64,000 bases of DNA from Adiantum capillus-veneris. Taxonomy: Eukaryota; Streptophyta; Polypodiopsida; Polypodiales; Pteridaceae. A model generated the notes under the pieces. That model was not told the DNA's origin. It saw only the letters and a list, made by a program, of their open reading frames with translations, and did not search any database. Where the stretch lies: contig CM043954.1 in the NCBI GenBank assembly GCA_014529385.2, positions 98,664,747 through 98,728,746 on the forward strand, given 5' to 3'. Of the stretch, positions 9,946-21,316 are shown piece by piece (the stretch's first letter is position 1; every line of letters starts with the position of its first letter). The position numbers and the translations under genes were made by a program.

Positions 9946-11006
9946 CTCGGGACAGCACTGCAGGAGGCTAGAGTCACCAACTCAGATTGGAGTGAAATTC
10001 GACAGGCGAAGACACGGCCCCAAATCTCATGGGATAGCCCGAAGGGCTAGGTGTTGTCAGAATTTCATTCTGAGGTCATCTCCGCCACCGTTCGGCTTCG
10101 ACAAAGGTCTACGCAGGCCATTTTCGACTACGTGGTCTCGACGGGTGCAGATCCGACTCTGCAAATTTGGGGTTTTCGGCCTACGACTGTAGGTGCTGAG
10201 GATATCGACACTCCCAGAGTGTTGATTTGTGGTTGTCAACACATCGAAGGACTGCTCACAGTTCTTGGAGGCGTGTCACATACGACACGGGCGCATCTAC
10301 ACACAGACTGTAGGCGACATCCACTAGTTCATCAAGTAGCTTGTGTCTGCTACTTGATATTCCAGATTTCATCCTGACATTGCAGGTACTTCCACATGGG
10401 ATGTATTGTCAGAGATGATGTATGTCTGTTGAGGGTTTGCTGGCTGTGAGTCACGCAACAAACAACCGCCGCAGCGGTTACAGCATATACTAGGAAATTT
10501 GTGGATGTATGACTTTGTGGGAAGTCTATGTACTGTCAGATTTACTGCAGCCTTTGTTGAGGGTCGAGTGAGGTTTTATTGAGCTGGGGGATTCTCGAAT
10601 GTTGAGATCCTTTCGGTGATACAGGTCTTGGAGTGATCCCTCGAGCACCCTTAGATAGACAGCTAGGATGTATTGACTGTGAGTTACACAGTTGGGATTG
10701 CATCTTTGCTTTACTGCCGTTGAGTCATTGTCGCAGTCTATGCTTACAGGACAGTTAGAGACAGTACAGGTGCAGGACAGGTTTACCCACAGCTTACAGT
10801 GTTAGAGAGACAGTGGTTTTTTGAGCTGTATTTGGTCTGTTTTTAGTACACCAGAGCCATTTTACAAAGGAGACACTGCCGAAATTTATGCAGAATCTGA
10901 AGATTTCTTGGTTCATTTGACAGGTTGATATTGGTTCAGAGGTCAGTTTACAGGGGAAACTCTACCGAATTTTTCCCAGGAATGTAAACTACTGTGAAGC
11001 GTAGCT
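9946..11006 (+). other. Leader of copia element B
   Basis: About 1 kb of leader between primer site and gag start with no convincing coding frame. Short ORFs here have no recognisable domain. Confidence 0.6.
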
Positions 11007-14000
11007 ATGGCTGGATCACAGGACACTGCTCTTTACAATATCAAGAAGCTGGATGGAACCAATTTTCCATTGTGGAAGCAGCAGATTTGGCACGTGTTGG
11101 TACAAAAGAAGCACATAAAACCTATAAAGCTCAAGGAGATAAAACCAGAAGATATGGACGAAGATGAATGGAGCGAAATGGATGCATTGGCACTTTCTAC
11201 CATTATGCTGACTTTGGCAGAAAGCGTTTACTTCAATGTAGCAGACGAGATGTCGGCTTATCAAGCATGGTTAAAGCTGAATGATCTTTATGAGAAGCAG
11301 AGTGCAGCTTCACACGTATACTGGCTTAAGAAGCTTGTTGACTTGAAGATGAAAGAAGGGACACCTATGTCCAATCATCTGAATGAATTCAACACAATCT
11401 ATAGTCAGTTGTCAGCTCAAGGTGTCAAGTTTGATGAACCTGTTAGAGCTATGTTCCTATTGATCACATTGCCGGAAAGTTGGGACACTTTTCGCACAGC
11501 TTTGAGTAATTCTGCACTTCCAGATGGTTTGAACATAGCAGGTGTAGAAGGAAGTCTGCTTACTGAAGAAACCAATAGAAAGACAATGGACAAAGGCAAA
11601 GGAACAGCCTTAGTTGTCAGGGGAAGGACCAAAGAAAAGTACAAAGGTGGAAAGAGGAATCAGTCTCGTAGCAAGTCCCGCAGTGCTAAAGGCAAGAGTG
11701 ACATAGAATGCTACCATTGTGGCAAGAAGGGTCACATGAAAAGAGACTGCAGAGAATGGAACGCAGAAAAAGGCAAAGAGAAAGCTGAAGACCATGGTGA
11801 GAAGAACAAGTCCTCAGTGAAGATTCAAGAAATAAATGTGACAAACACTGTTGCAGAGGATGACAGTCTAGTGTCAGGAGACATCTACTTCTTGAAGAAT
11901 ACAATGGACTCAGCTCTTCTTACAGCATCTGATGGAAATGCACTGAGTGACTGGATCATAGACTCAGGGGCATCACTTCATGTGTCTCCAAACAAGGAGT
12001 GGTTTACCTCTTATGTGACCACTAAAGATCATGTTCGGCTAGGCAATGGGCAGACATGTGAGATCTTAGGTATTGGAGATGTACAATTGAAGTTTCAGAA
12101 TGGCTCTTCTTTCACGCTGAAGAATGTGAGACATGTTCCCGCAATTACAAAGAGCTTGATCAGCACAGGTTTACTTGATGATGCTGGCTACGTCACCACT
12201 TTTGGACAAAACATGTGGAAGATATCCAAGGGTTCTATGACAGTAGCACATGGAGTAAAGTCTGGAGGACTTTACATGATTTATGTATCAAATGTCTCTA
12301 AAAATGTAATCAATGTAACCGAGCAGTCGAACGTTTCTTTGTGGCATAGCCGGTTAGGACATATGTCCAAGAAGGGAATGGAAATCTTGTCTCGTTCTGG
12401 TTATTTGCCTGGCTTTTCATTTAATGATTTTGAATTCTGTGAACATTGTCTATATGGTAAGCAAACACAGCAGCCACATAAGCATAGAAGCAGTAGAAGA
12501 GATACACAGTTGGCACTTGTTCATAGTGATTTGTGTGGACCTATGCCTAACCTATCTCTAGGGGGAGCTTCTTACTTTATGACATTTATAGATGATTACT
12601 CGAGGAAAGTATGGGTTTACTTTCTCAAGCACAAGGATGAAGCGTTTAGTGTTTTCAAAACGTTTGTGACACTTGTGGAGAATCAGAGTGGCAAGAAGCT
12701 TAAATGCTTACGCACTGACAATGGTGGAGAGTATGTTTCAAAGGCCTTTCAGGACTTTTGTGAGTCAAAAGGTATAAAACGTGAACTTACTGCTCCTTAC
12801 AATCCTCCTCAAAATGGTGTTGCTGAGAGGATGAATAGGACCATACAAGAGAAGGTCAGAAGTATGTTGTCTAATGCACAGCTGCCAAATGGGTTTTGGG
12901 CTGAAGCTGTATCAACAGCTGTTCATCTTGTAAATAGATTTCCTAGCAAGGTTTTGCAGAAGGATTCAGTGCCAGAGATGGTATGGTCGGGCAAAATGCC
13001 CTCATACAAGCATCTCAGAGTCTTTGGCTGTGAGGCATATACTCACGTTCCAAAGGAATTTAGGAACAAACTTGAGCCAAAGAGTAGAAAGTGCATCTTT
13101 CTAGGCGATGGTAATTCTAGTGAGATGGGGTACAGACTTTGGGATCTCGAATCCAGAAAGGTTGTCCGCAGCAATGATGTTCACTTTAATGAATCCAAAT
13201 ATCATTCTAAACCAGAGAGGATTGAGGAGATTAGAAGAGTTGTCTTCCAAGAAGATGGACCTGCACGTGCAAGACAAAATGTCAGGGCTCAAGAGGAGCA
13301 AGGACAGGATAAATTGGAACCACAAGTTGTGGCTGAGCCTGAGCCACCTATTGTGCGTAGATCTGGACGTGTCACGCGACCTCCTGATAGGTTTGTTCCA
13401 TCTATGAACTATGTCATGTTGATTGATTGCAATGAGCCTTCATGTTACACGGAAGCAGTGCAAATGAAGGACTCCGGGAATTGGCAATTGGCCATGCAGT
13501 CAGAGATGACAGCTCTGCATAAAAACCAGACATGGAAGCTAATTAAATTACCACGGGACAAAAAGGCTCTACCCTGTAAATGGGTTTACAGGTATAAGAT
13601 CACCGCTCATGATAGTCAGCCAAAGTACAAAGCAAGGCTTGTTGCCAAGGGCTTTAAGCAAGAACAAGGCATTGACTTTGATGAAGTCTTCTCTCCGGTG
13701 GTCAAGATGACTACATTGAGATGCTTTCTTGCATTGGTTGCCATATTAGATTTGGTGTTGCACCAAATGGATGTCAAGACAGCGTTCTTGCATGGTGATT
13801 TAGATGTGGAAATTTACATGCAGCAACCAGAAGGGTTTATTGAGAAAGGCAAGGAAGATTGGGTATGCCAGTTGTTAAAGAGTCTTTATGGCTTAAAACA
13901 ATCACCGAGGGCATGGTACCATAAATTCCACAAGTTTATGCTTTCTCAAGCCTACAAACGTAGTGAGTTCGATCACTGTCTATATACAAAGAAGGCTAAG

Positions 14001-14987
14001 GATGGTAGTTGGCTGATCCTTATTTTGTATGTGGATGACATGTTGATTGCTGGCAAGCACTTGGAAGAAATTTCAGCTTTGAAGTCAAAGATGGCAAAAT
14101 CGTTTGACATGAAAGACATGGGTGAGGCAAGTCATATACTTGGTATGCGCATTGAGAGAGACAGATCAAAGAAGTTGATTTGGTTATCTCAAATAGAGTA
14201 TATTGACAAGGTTTTGCAACGTTTCAATATGGAGAAGGGAAAGGCACTAAGTGTTCCATTGCCACCATATGTGAAACTTCGCAAACAAGATTGTCCTGTG
14301 TCTGAGGAAGAACAGGCTGAAATGGATAAGATTCCATATGCGTCTGCAGTGGGTAGTTTGATGTATGCAATGATTGCTACTCGCCCAGACATTGCATTTG
14401 CACTGGGAGTAGTAAGTCGATACATGTCAAACCCAGGCAAGAAACATTGGGAGGCAGTGAAAGGAATATTGAGATACCTGAAAGCTACAAAGAGTATGCG
14501 TATATGCTATGGGAGTCAGGAGCTAAGTGTAAAGGGTTTTACAGACTCAGATTATGCAGGTGACTTAGACAACCGAAGGTCTACGTCAGGGTATGTCTTT
14601 ACATTGGCTGGTGGAGCAGTATCATGGCGTTCTTGATTACAAGATTGTGTTACTCAGTCTACTACAGAGGCTGAATATGTTGCAGCATCAGAGGCATGCA
14701 AAGAATCAATTTGGCTTAATCGACTAGTAACAGATTTGGGAATCAAAGAAGAGATGCCTGTGTTATATTGTGATAGTCAAAGTGCTATACAATTGGCTCG
14801 CAATCCAGTTTATCACTCAAAGACAAAGCATGTGGATGTGAAGTATCATTTCATCAGGGAAATGCTCGAGGATAAGCAACTTCAGCTTGTGAAAGTTCAC
14901 ACCACAGAAAATCCTGCTGATCTACTTACAAAAGGACTTCCCTCAGAGAGCTTTGCGCATTTTCGCAAGCAGTTAGGTGTAGGGTAG
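11007..14987 (+). pseudogene. Copia gag-pol polyprotein with one premature TGA
   Basis: The frame encodes 1326 codons from MAGSQDTALYN to GLPSESFAHFRKQLGVG, interrupted only by TGA at 14634-14636. In order: Gag (1-180), zinc knuckle CYHCGKKGHMKRDC (235-248), aspartic protease DSGA (about 319), pre-integrase HHCC motif (about 446-485), integrase core with LRTDNGGEY and NGVAERMN, RT with YVDDM (about 1007), and RNase H starting near 1178 (DSDYAGDLDNRRSTSGY). The stop lies inside RNase H, after the SWRS motif, and the same frame resumes at once. It would remove the second half of RNase H while leaving all other domains. Apart from that codon the element looks competent. Confidence 0.95.
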
Positions 14988-15040
14988 TACATCACTTCTC
15001 TACATCTCTTGTATATTAGCTTGTATAGTAGCTTCTCTCA

Positions 15041-15076
15041 CACTTAAAGTACCACATTGGACTTTAAGTGGGAGGT
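15041..15076 (+). other. Hairpin and polypurine tract of copia element B
   Basis: CACTTAAAGT (15041-15050) and ACTTTAAGTG (15061-15070) are perfect reverse complements around a 10-nt loop. AAGTGGGAGG then abuts the 3' LTR start, with one extra T. Confidence 0.75.
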
Positions 15077-15268
15077 TGTTGGGGTATAAAGCCCAATGTG
15101 GTCGCCCAGGTAAGTGGGCGGGATGCCAGGTATGTACACATATTCTTTTGTAAAAACCTAATAAGAACTCACTATGCTCTACACATTACAGTAGAGCGAG
15201 TTCACCATATCGTCGTGCTCTTCTTCTCGCACTCTCTCTCGCGTCACACTTCCGCTCTTACTCCTTCA
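15077..15268 (+). repeat. 3' LTR of copia element B
   Basis: 192 bp, homologous to 9732-9927, followed by GTAGT. Confidence 0.95.
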
Positions 15269-15450
15269 GTAGTTACTATCAACACCTCCAAACGACGCAG
15301 GCTGCGGTCTGGGGGGCGTTTGATTGTAAAAGGCTTCTATATCTCCCAGCCCGAACCTTTTTAGGTTATGCGGGAGGAGTGATGAGGGAGTGGTTGAATA
15401 TCTTCCGGCCCGAACCTTGTTAGGTTATGCGGGAGGAGTGTTCATCGGCA
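15269..15450. repeat. Short-unit repeats right of the copia element
   Basis: One AACGACGCAGGC unit (about 15288-15330) and two copies of a CCCGAACCTTxTTAGGTTATGCGGGAGGAGTG-like unit (about 15351-15382 and 15402-15440, described here by consensus parts). They match the units at 9541-9712 on the other side of element B. Confidence 0.6.
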
Positions 15451-15639
15451 GCTTTATGTTTCTATGTCTTGTAACATGCATATGTGAGCATTTGTGTTGC
15501 ATTGTGATGTGCCAACCACTAAATATTCCTAATTGGATGAGATTGCCTGGGTATGTAATTTTAGTGCATCAAGACACCCGTGGAAGATAGTACAGTCTGG
15601 GTGTGATGGCTAATTTTACTACGCCGGAATATCGAGAGT

Positions 15640-15704
15640 TCCGATCAAGACGAAAGGAGAAGCTAACTCCTTGATCAAAAGAGCCGAAAGGAGAAGCTAA
15701 CTCC
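15640..15704. repeat. Tandem CGAAAGGAGAAGCTAACTCC repeat
   Basis: Two copies of a 20-bp word about 32 bp apart in anonymous sequence just upstream of an LTR-like segment. Confidence 0.6.
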
Positions 15705-15789
15705 TAATTGTCCCTCCGAATGACCCTCGGAAATTTTTGAGCTAACTTGAGTTGTTTTGCAGATATACTGTAATCGCGGACAATTACTC

Positions 15790-16400
15790 TCTTTCAAGAA
15801 GGGGAGATGTCACAAACTGCTAACGTGTCAAAGCCCTGAAGAAGGAAGCCAACTTGCAGATGTCGGCCGAGGGGCCTAAACCCTAAGAAGAACAAGTAAC
15901 AAAAGAAGAAGTCCTACCAACTTATGGGGACCCCGTCTGATGGGGCCCCAAGTGACATATAGGAAATAAAGCAGGACCCACACAGACGCACACCCCAGAA
16001 ATTGCGTAGCTACTGATGACATGGCAGATTTCTGAAAATCACGCTGGCTTATGACGTGGCAGGTTGTACGGATTTCCGTGATTTACACTGGCAGCTTTTT
16101 GGCATTGCTTTTAGACCAGAAGCTTTTGAATTTGAAGGCTTTTCACTGTAATTGCTTTTTAGGCCAAGGGCCTTTAAATATGAGGTTAGGGCCCATTCTC
16201 TGGCATGCTTCCTTGCAGAGTCTGGAGTACCAACTTGTACTGTGTTGATGCAATATAAAAAAATACCGTAAGGGGCACCAAGGTTTGGGGCCAATACTCT
16301 CTGGGGTGGAATTCCGCCACTCAGTGTCACGTGTCGTCTCTCTCTTTCAGTTCAGTTTTGTTATTGAAGTGTTAAAAGTCTATTTAGTCTGTTCTTTTCT
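15790..16400 (+). repeat. Degenerate Ty3 3' end: polypurine tract and LTR-like copy 1
   Basis: AAGAAGGGGAGA is followed directly by TGTCACAAACTGC, a classical polypurine tract to LTR junction (LTR start 15808). Downstream come a TTTAAATATGAGG promoter-like box, a CAATATAAAAAA box and a decline of similarity around 16400. A second, diverged copy of this segment lies at 16865-17520. No coding region is attached. Confidence 0.6.
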
Positions 16401-16864
16401 ATTGGCACATGGTGCCAGTCCTGTGACATGTAGACAAGCGTTTCCCAACCTACTCGCGCGGTGGTTGGAGAAGGAAGCATCAAGCTTTCTAAGGTGTTAT
16501 CTTTCACCCCTAGTCCTCGCTCTGAATCGCCATAAACACCGTTTGGGATTCTGTAGAAACGCCCCCATTATCTCAAGCTTCTTTCAACTTGTAGCTCTAA
16601 TCCCCCATCACTCAATCCCGTTGGGCTCTCACCCTCTCTGACGCCCCTTTCCAGCTCAAAGCTTTGCATCTCAACTTGCACCCCCTTACGCGCACGTAGC
16701 TGCCATTTCTCTCCATTGCCACCCCTTCAACACATCATTCGCCCGTTGACGCGCATATCAGCACTTGTCGCCGCGTCCACCTCTCCTATGTGAAGACCCT
16801 CTGTCGAATTTGCTTCACCTGTACTAGCATTTGTGATGATCTCTGAAACGAGAAACACTGAGTG
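16401..16864. other. Anonymous spacer between two LTR-like copies
   Basis: About 460 bp without a recognisable frame or repeat; it could be the remnant of an internal region. Confidence 0.4.
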
Positions 16865-17427
16865 ACTCGATATGACCCTCGGGTTTTGAACTAACTTGAT
16901 TGAGTTTTGCAGATGCCAACCAAGGGGCCTAAACCCTAGCAGAAGACAAGGAAAACAGAAGATCTACAAACTTATAGAACATTGGTCGAGTGGCCTAAAA
17001 GTCAAGTGGATTAGGATTAAAACATCCTAACCCTAACAACTTACAAAATTTTGTCCAAGAGGGCCTAACTTAAAATAAAGCAGAACACACTCTCACAAGA
17101 TATTGCATAGAGACATGCTGACATGGCAGCACTGTACGAACTCCTCTGAAAATTGAGAAGGCTGCAGATTTCATGGCAGATTGTACGGATAGCCCTATGG
17201 GCGCATGCTTTTGGACCTAAAACTTTTACAAGAGAAGCTTTTCATGTTTAGCTTTTGTACAGGCGAAGGGGCCTTTAAATATCTATGTCAAGCTCTCTCG
17301 CTGGCATTCTACCGCATGGAGAAGCAAAGCACGGTCCCAAAGTTGTACCTTTGCAAAGCAATAATAAAGAAATACTAAAAGGGGAGCCAATCTTTGGAGC
17401 CAATGAGATCTAGGAGTGGAACACTGC

Positions 17428-17473
<46 letters not shown>

Positions 17474-17520
17474 TATTCAAGTTGTTTTAAGTGATAAAGT
17501 GTTGCAGAGCTTTCTAGATT
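16865..17520 (+). repeat. LTR-like copy 2 with a 97-bp deletion
   Basis: Parallels 15712-16400 (TGACCCTCGG; GGGGCCTAAACCCTA; GCCTTTAAATAT; GCTGGCATTCTACC). It lacks the part of copy 1 between two TTGCAGAT words, which included the polypurine tract and LTR start. A (CT)n tract (17431-17467) lies near its end. Confidence 0.6.
17431..17467. repeat. (CT)n microsatellite
   Basis: 37 bp of TC dinucleotides. Confidence 0.95.
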
Positions 17521-17862
17521 GTGGTCATCTTTATGTTTCTATTCGATCCCTCGCCGAAAGTGATTACAGTGGGATGGTTGGTTCGACCCATATTTCCGAC
17601 TGTAAATATCCATGCAAGGCCTCATTATGTCAAAGGTGGTCTAGCGCTCCCACCAAGGCAACTACCTTCTTGGAGATGCACCACAACTACAACCCCCGGT
17701 ATACAATGTTTGCATTTCATATGCTCAAGGCACACGGTCCTTCGTGCAATGGTAGATCCTGCGATTCCCTAAGCCTGTAATGCCTCCTTGGGCAAAACGC
17801 TCACACTCACTCCAACACAAGAAAAGAAAAACTCAAGGATTAGAGGATTAGTGCAAAACCAA
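17521..17862. other. Anonymous sequence
   Basis: Two overlapping short open frames exist here but neither shows a known domain. I see nothing firmly interpretable. Confidence 0.3.
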
Positions 17863-17994
17863 ACTCTGATACGAATGTTAGATGGAATGGAACTGAGAGA
17901 GTAGATAGAATCGAGAATTCATAATTCCACCAATCGTTTGTTCTTTCCATGCATTGATTAATGCAACTTTGCATTACCGATGATTCCTTCCAAA

Positions 17995-18034
<40 letters not shown>

Positions 18035-18100
18035 GCACCAATGGGATCCCAATCAACCCTCTCAAGGGCACCCTCACTGATACCGATGTGCTATTTGCTT
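17863..18100 (-). repeat. Possible minus-strand LTR end with primer site
   Basis: Read on the minus strand, CCATCTAACA is followed by TTCGTATCAGAGTTTGG, a one-mismatch initiator-Met-type primer site. This suggests an LTR end at about 17877 with the LTR at higher coordinates. A (GA)n tract (17998-18033) lies in the presumed LTR. No partner LTR was found. Confidence 0.4.
17998..18033. repeat. (GA)n microsatellite
   Basis: 36 bp of GA dinucleotides. Confidence 0.95.
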
Positions 18101-18469
18101 TAGATTGCCGATCGTCATGGGAATTGACCTAAATCTCTGTGCTCATGATGCCAGATGCCTACCAAAGTGTAGTAATATCTGTCAAAATGTTTGTACAAAC
18201 TATTTATCTAAGAGAGTTTCAAAATTAAAACACCTTATCTAATGGTCTTGTTTGGGTATGCGACTCCAGCAAACAAGCTCACAATATTGTCGATACAAAA
18301 TCTTGTCTATACAAAATCTTGTCTACTACGTAGAGAACCTTAGCTCTGAAGACATAGTAGTAGCATGTCCCGACACATAGAGCCATGGGCACGTGACATC
18401 ATGGTACCATGCCTTAACTGAATCACCATCAAAAACCATTCTCCCATTCCTCATATCAACAATGTCTTG
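18101..18469. other. Anonymous sequence
   Basis: No gene or structured repeat seen apart from a short duplicated ACAAAATCTTGTCTA word near 18295-18325. Confidence 0.3.
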
Positions 18470-18900
18470 GATTGATTTCATGGATCTTCTTGCTTTATCC
18501 GAAATTTGAATTGATCTAAAGAGTGGGTATCATCAAGTTCACATTAAGCCTGAAGATGTTCCAACACCGCCTTTATGTCAGCTTTTGGTCTCCATGAGTT
18601 CTTTATTATGCCTATTGGACTTACAAACACAATGGTGACTGGTTACATTCAATCACACAATTGAGCATATTTTATTGGCACATTCTTTGACGACTTCATC
18701 ATCTTTCCCAATAGTAAAAAAGAGCTTGATGCCACCTTGCCTTGGTTTACCTTGAACATATCATATCTACAAATGGTGTGCACATGGCCCAAGAATAGTT
18801 AAGGATGTTCAAGAGTGGCCCATATTGACAATGTACATGAAGTAAGCAATTTCCTTGAGCTTGTTCCTATTTTTTATAGATTATCAAGCACTTTGCCGCT
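18470..18900 (+). pseudogene. Decayed Ty3 reverse transcriptase fragment
   Basis: Shifting frames spell out the RT core: a DLKSGYHQVHIKPEDVP equivalent (18515-18565), a YGF-E-VMPIGLTN equivalent (about 18580-18635), a FDDFIIFPNSKKEL equivalent (18690-18730), and the thumb region (GVHMAQE, VKDVQEWP) to 18840. Many stops and indels show it is old. It lies 3' of the TIC22-like gene, on the opposite strand. Confidence 0.7.
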
Positions 18901-18985
18901 ATCGCCTCTCCATAGCATAACTTGAAGAAGAAAGGATATATCTTCGCTCTCCATAGCATACTTGAAGAAGAAAGGAGATATCTTT
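18901..18985. repeat. Tandem ~43-bp duplication
   Basis: CGCTCTCCATAGCAT-ACTTGAAGAAGAAAGG-ATATCTT-type units occur twice in tandem (about 18901-18946 and 18947-18985). Confidence 0.8.
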
Positions 18986-19464
18986 GCATGGACTTCTAAG
19001 AAAATCAATGTTAAACACTTTGTGAACCGGTGAGTCACCTAACAAGGCTACTCTACAACAATACCGAAAACAACAAACTTGAACTTGACAATACATTGAA
19101 GCCTAAGCGACACAAGAGTGGCAACGTACCACTCTCTAAAGATGCAGAAGAGAGGAGAGAAGAAATGTATGTAGATGCAAAAAAAGCAAGAGAGAAGAGC
19201 GTCAACACTCAAACAAGTGCAAAGTCTAGTGAGCCAGCAGCCCAATATTGCTGATCTAAAGGCCATACATAGGCAAATAGACATCAGCACTGAACACTTT
19301 AAACAGCATCATGCATGGCCCTATGATTCAAATGTTTTGTGTATTCAAGAGATATCTCCAAAGAGATTTGAAAATAACATAAGCTTGACCACTAAGTACA
19401 TGCATAGCACTCGCATCAAAATACCCAAGAAAAAGCATTAATAGCAGGCAAGAAAAAAGGGTAC
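18986..19464. other. Expected location of TIC22-like 3' exons; none found
   Basis: This lies directly downstream (minus strand) of the last recognised TIC22 exon. I searched by eye for the family's C-terminal block (the RPVFFRKEDLE-like segment) and did not find it. A hydrophilic plus-strand frame of 74 codons (19030-19254) is open but matches nothing I recognise. Confidence 0.35.
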
Positions 19465-19521
19465 CTGGAAAACAGGAACACCATCAAATGCTTTTGTTTT
19501 GTCTCCCGACTTTACTTTTGT
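19465..19521 (-). CDS. TIC22: TIC22-like exon 4
   Basis: 19 codons ending AFDGVPVFQ, followed by a GTACCC donor; intron 3 is 574 bp. The next exon is not identified. Confidence 0.8.
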
Positions 19522-21273
19522 CTACAAGGCAGAAACACAAACACCTTATTAAAAAAGAAATAAGACTATACATTAATACTAACTTCCCATTTTATTCAAA
19601 AACATGAGCTCATGAAGATTGTGATTATGTTCTTCAATTGTGTACCTTATGTTGACAACATTCAAACAGCTTTGTACACCTCAATCTCCCTCAGAGCTAG
19701 GACAAAGTTAACATAAGATATGATAAAAAGTTGTAACTCACACATCTTCTGTATTTAAATGCACACCATTTTGACTCGCAATTGAAGTACCAAGTGGCTT
19801 GATAAAGCCTAAGGTTTGCACCCACGGGTTTTTTATGAATGCCTAAACTGTTTCTACATTGTACTTAAGAAGTGCCTCAATTTACAACTGTTTACCTTGA
19901 GAGTTCCATAGACGGAAGCAAATTTCACGTGAATTTGAGTGTGAAGACTCTTTCCATCTCCTTTAAAGGAGGAACGCAAATAAAGCATCGAGTTGCACCC
20001 AAAATCAGATAATTTATTCAACTGAAAGCTTAATGGGAAGCAGACAAAAAAGTTGCATACTGAAGTCATATCACTACTTCAACACGAAAGCTCACCTCAA
20101 TAGCGTTCTTTACTTGAACAGGATCGGGTAAAAACCTGAAGGCGATCCCCTCCGCAGAGAGTTTGTAAACCTAACAATGGTAAGGGAAAGTAGAAGGGTC
20201 TTAAAAACTGTTATTATGAATGGGTATACAAACTACTATGAATGGATGGGTATACACACACTTATACATTCAATTGTTGCCACACCAATTTCTGGTATGT
20301 CGATCTTATTTTCATGAGCAATGTTGAGCTATCAATGAGCACATGCTAAATTATGGCCAGGGTGAATCCATCTTTGTGTGTCTGAGAGAAGCACTCCTAG
20401 AACACTGGGTTCATAATGTTTCTTAACACCTTTACAAATTTCATAGGAAATATAGTGAGCACATTGGATTGGGATGTGATAAAGTAAAACAGAACACAAG
20501 AACAACATAAACCCAGATACTTACACATTGGATGTGGCACATACACTTGCATATACACAAAACAGACTCAGAAGTCCATATAGTTAGAAGCCTAAGCAAG
20601 CTGAGCCTCTTCCATGAGATGAAAGCAAAAAGAGCCATACCTTCTCAAGGGGGACAGACACAACCCTGGCTTCCCGTCCGAGTACTGGTTCCCGATCTCT
20701 GACCTGTCCAGCTATGAGACATCACAGTTCGAGAATGGCAGGGGGGAAGAAAAGATAGAACAAAGTTTCACAATAGGACAAGAGTATACACACCTGAGTC
20801 AGAAGAGCCTCTGCATCCTGCTGCCTAAAACAAAGAAGGCTGAGCGACTTGGAGCCTTCCGGGTCAGAGACGAGCACGAACTCATTGCCAGAATTGCTCA
20901 CGGTGTAAACAGGCACACCTTCAAGGGTTTTGGACACCTGCTCTTGACTGAGGGCAACGTCAAATAGGTGGCGAGACTCGCCTGCATCCTCGCTGCAGGG
21001 GGGGGACGAAGAGAGGCTTGCAAAGCACGGCATAAATGAAGGGTTATAACGACTCTTCGGACGTGGACTCCATTGATTCCATGTGGGTCCTGCTGCCGCA
21101 GAAACTGCTCGTTGCGTGATTTCTTCTTGAAAACGAAATAACGGCTTTGCAGCGCCCACGATAGCATCGCCAAGACCTGTCAAATGCTTCTGCAGGAGCT
21201 GACCCATGTCTGGAAGATGGAAAGGAATACGTGAGAGCTGTCCATGACTACAAGGGCTTCCTCGTCCAGCCAT
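19465..21273 (-). CDS. TIC22: TIC22-like chloroplast import protein gene (5' part, four exons)
   Basis: TIC22 family proteins act in the intermembrane space of the chloroplast envelope, where they help preproteins pass from the outer to the inner translocon. Four minus-strand exons fit together in phase 0: 21273-20794, 20703-20641, 20170-20096 and 19521-19465, each with GT donor and AG acceptor. They give 225 residues. Family-typical segments are LEGVPVYTVSNSGNEFVLVS, LLCFRQQDAEALLTQ, ARVVSVPLEK, VYKLSAEGIAFRFLPDPVQV, KNAIE and FDGVPVFQ. The first ~110 residues are poorly conserved, Ser/Ala/Pro-rich and suited to a targeting region. The last ~80-100 residues of the family are not found downstream. 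They may lie beyond the repeats at 17-19 kb, or the gene may be truncated. This is the only clear host gene in the window. Confidence 0.85.
20096..20170 (-). CDS. TIC22: TIC22-like exon 3
   Basis: 25 codons including AFRFLPDPVQVKNAIE, a strong family signature; intron 2 is 470 bp. Confidence 0.88.
20641..20703 (-). CDS. TIC22: TIC22-like exon 2
   Basis: 21 codons (VRDREPVLGREARVVSVPLEK) between an AG acceptor and a GTATGG donor; intron 1 is 90 bp. Confidence 0.85.
20794..21273 (-). CDS. TIC22: TIC22-like exon 1
   Basis: 160 codons from ATG at 21273 to EALLTQ, ending at a GTGTGT donor. This ATG is chosen because it is the first in the frame. It yields an N-terminal region followed by the conserved EGVPVYTVSNSGNEFVL block. 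Confidence 0.85.
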
Positions 21274-21316
21274 AGCTGCTGCTTATCAACATGCAACAAG
21301 CAAAAGGCAAATGTAA

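Larger units (their letters stand above)
9732..15268 (+). mobile_element. Near-complete Ty1/copia element B
   Basis: 5537 bp with short LTRs (196 and 192 bp, roughly 96% identical by eye, differing by about eight substitutions and one CTCT unit). It is flanked by a perfect target duplication GTAGT (9727-9731 and 15269-15273). It has a primer site, ~1.06-kb leader, one long gag-pol frame with a single premature stop, a hairpin and a polypurine tract. Domain order Gag, protease, integrase, RT, RNase H is diagnostic of Ty1/copia. Confidence 0.97.

Noticed and set aside
19854-20069. Minus-strand ORF between TIC22 exons 3 and 4 as an extra exon (SMLYLRSSFKGDGKSL)
   Set aside because: Exons 3 and 4 join in frame to give the family's uninterrupted VKNA...FDGVPVFQ region, so this lies in intron 3.
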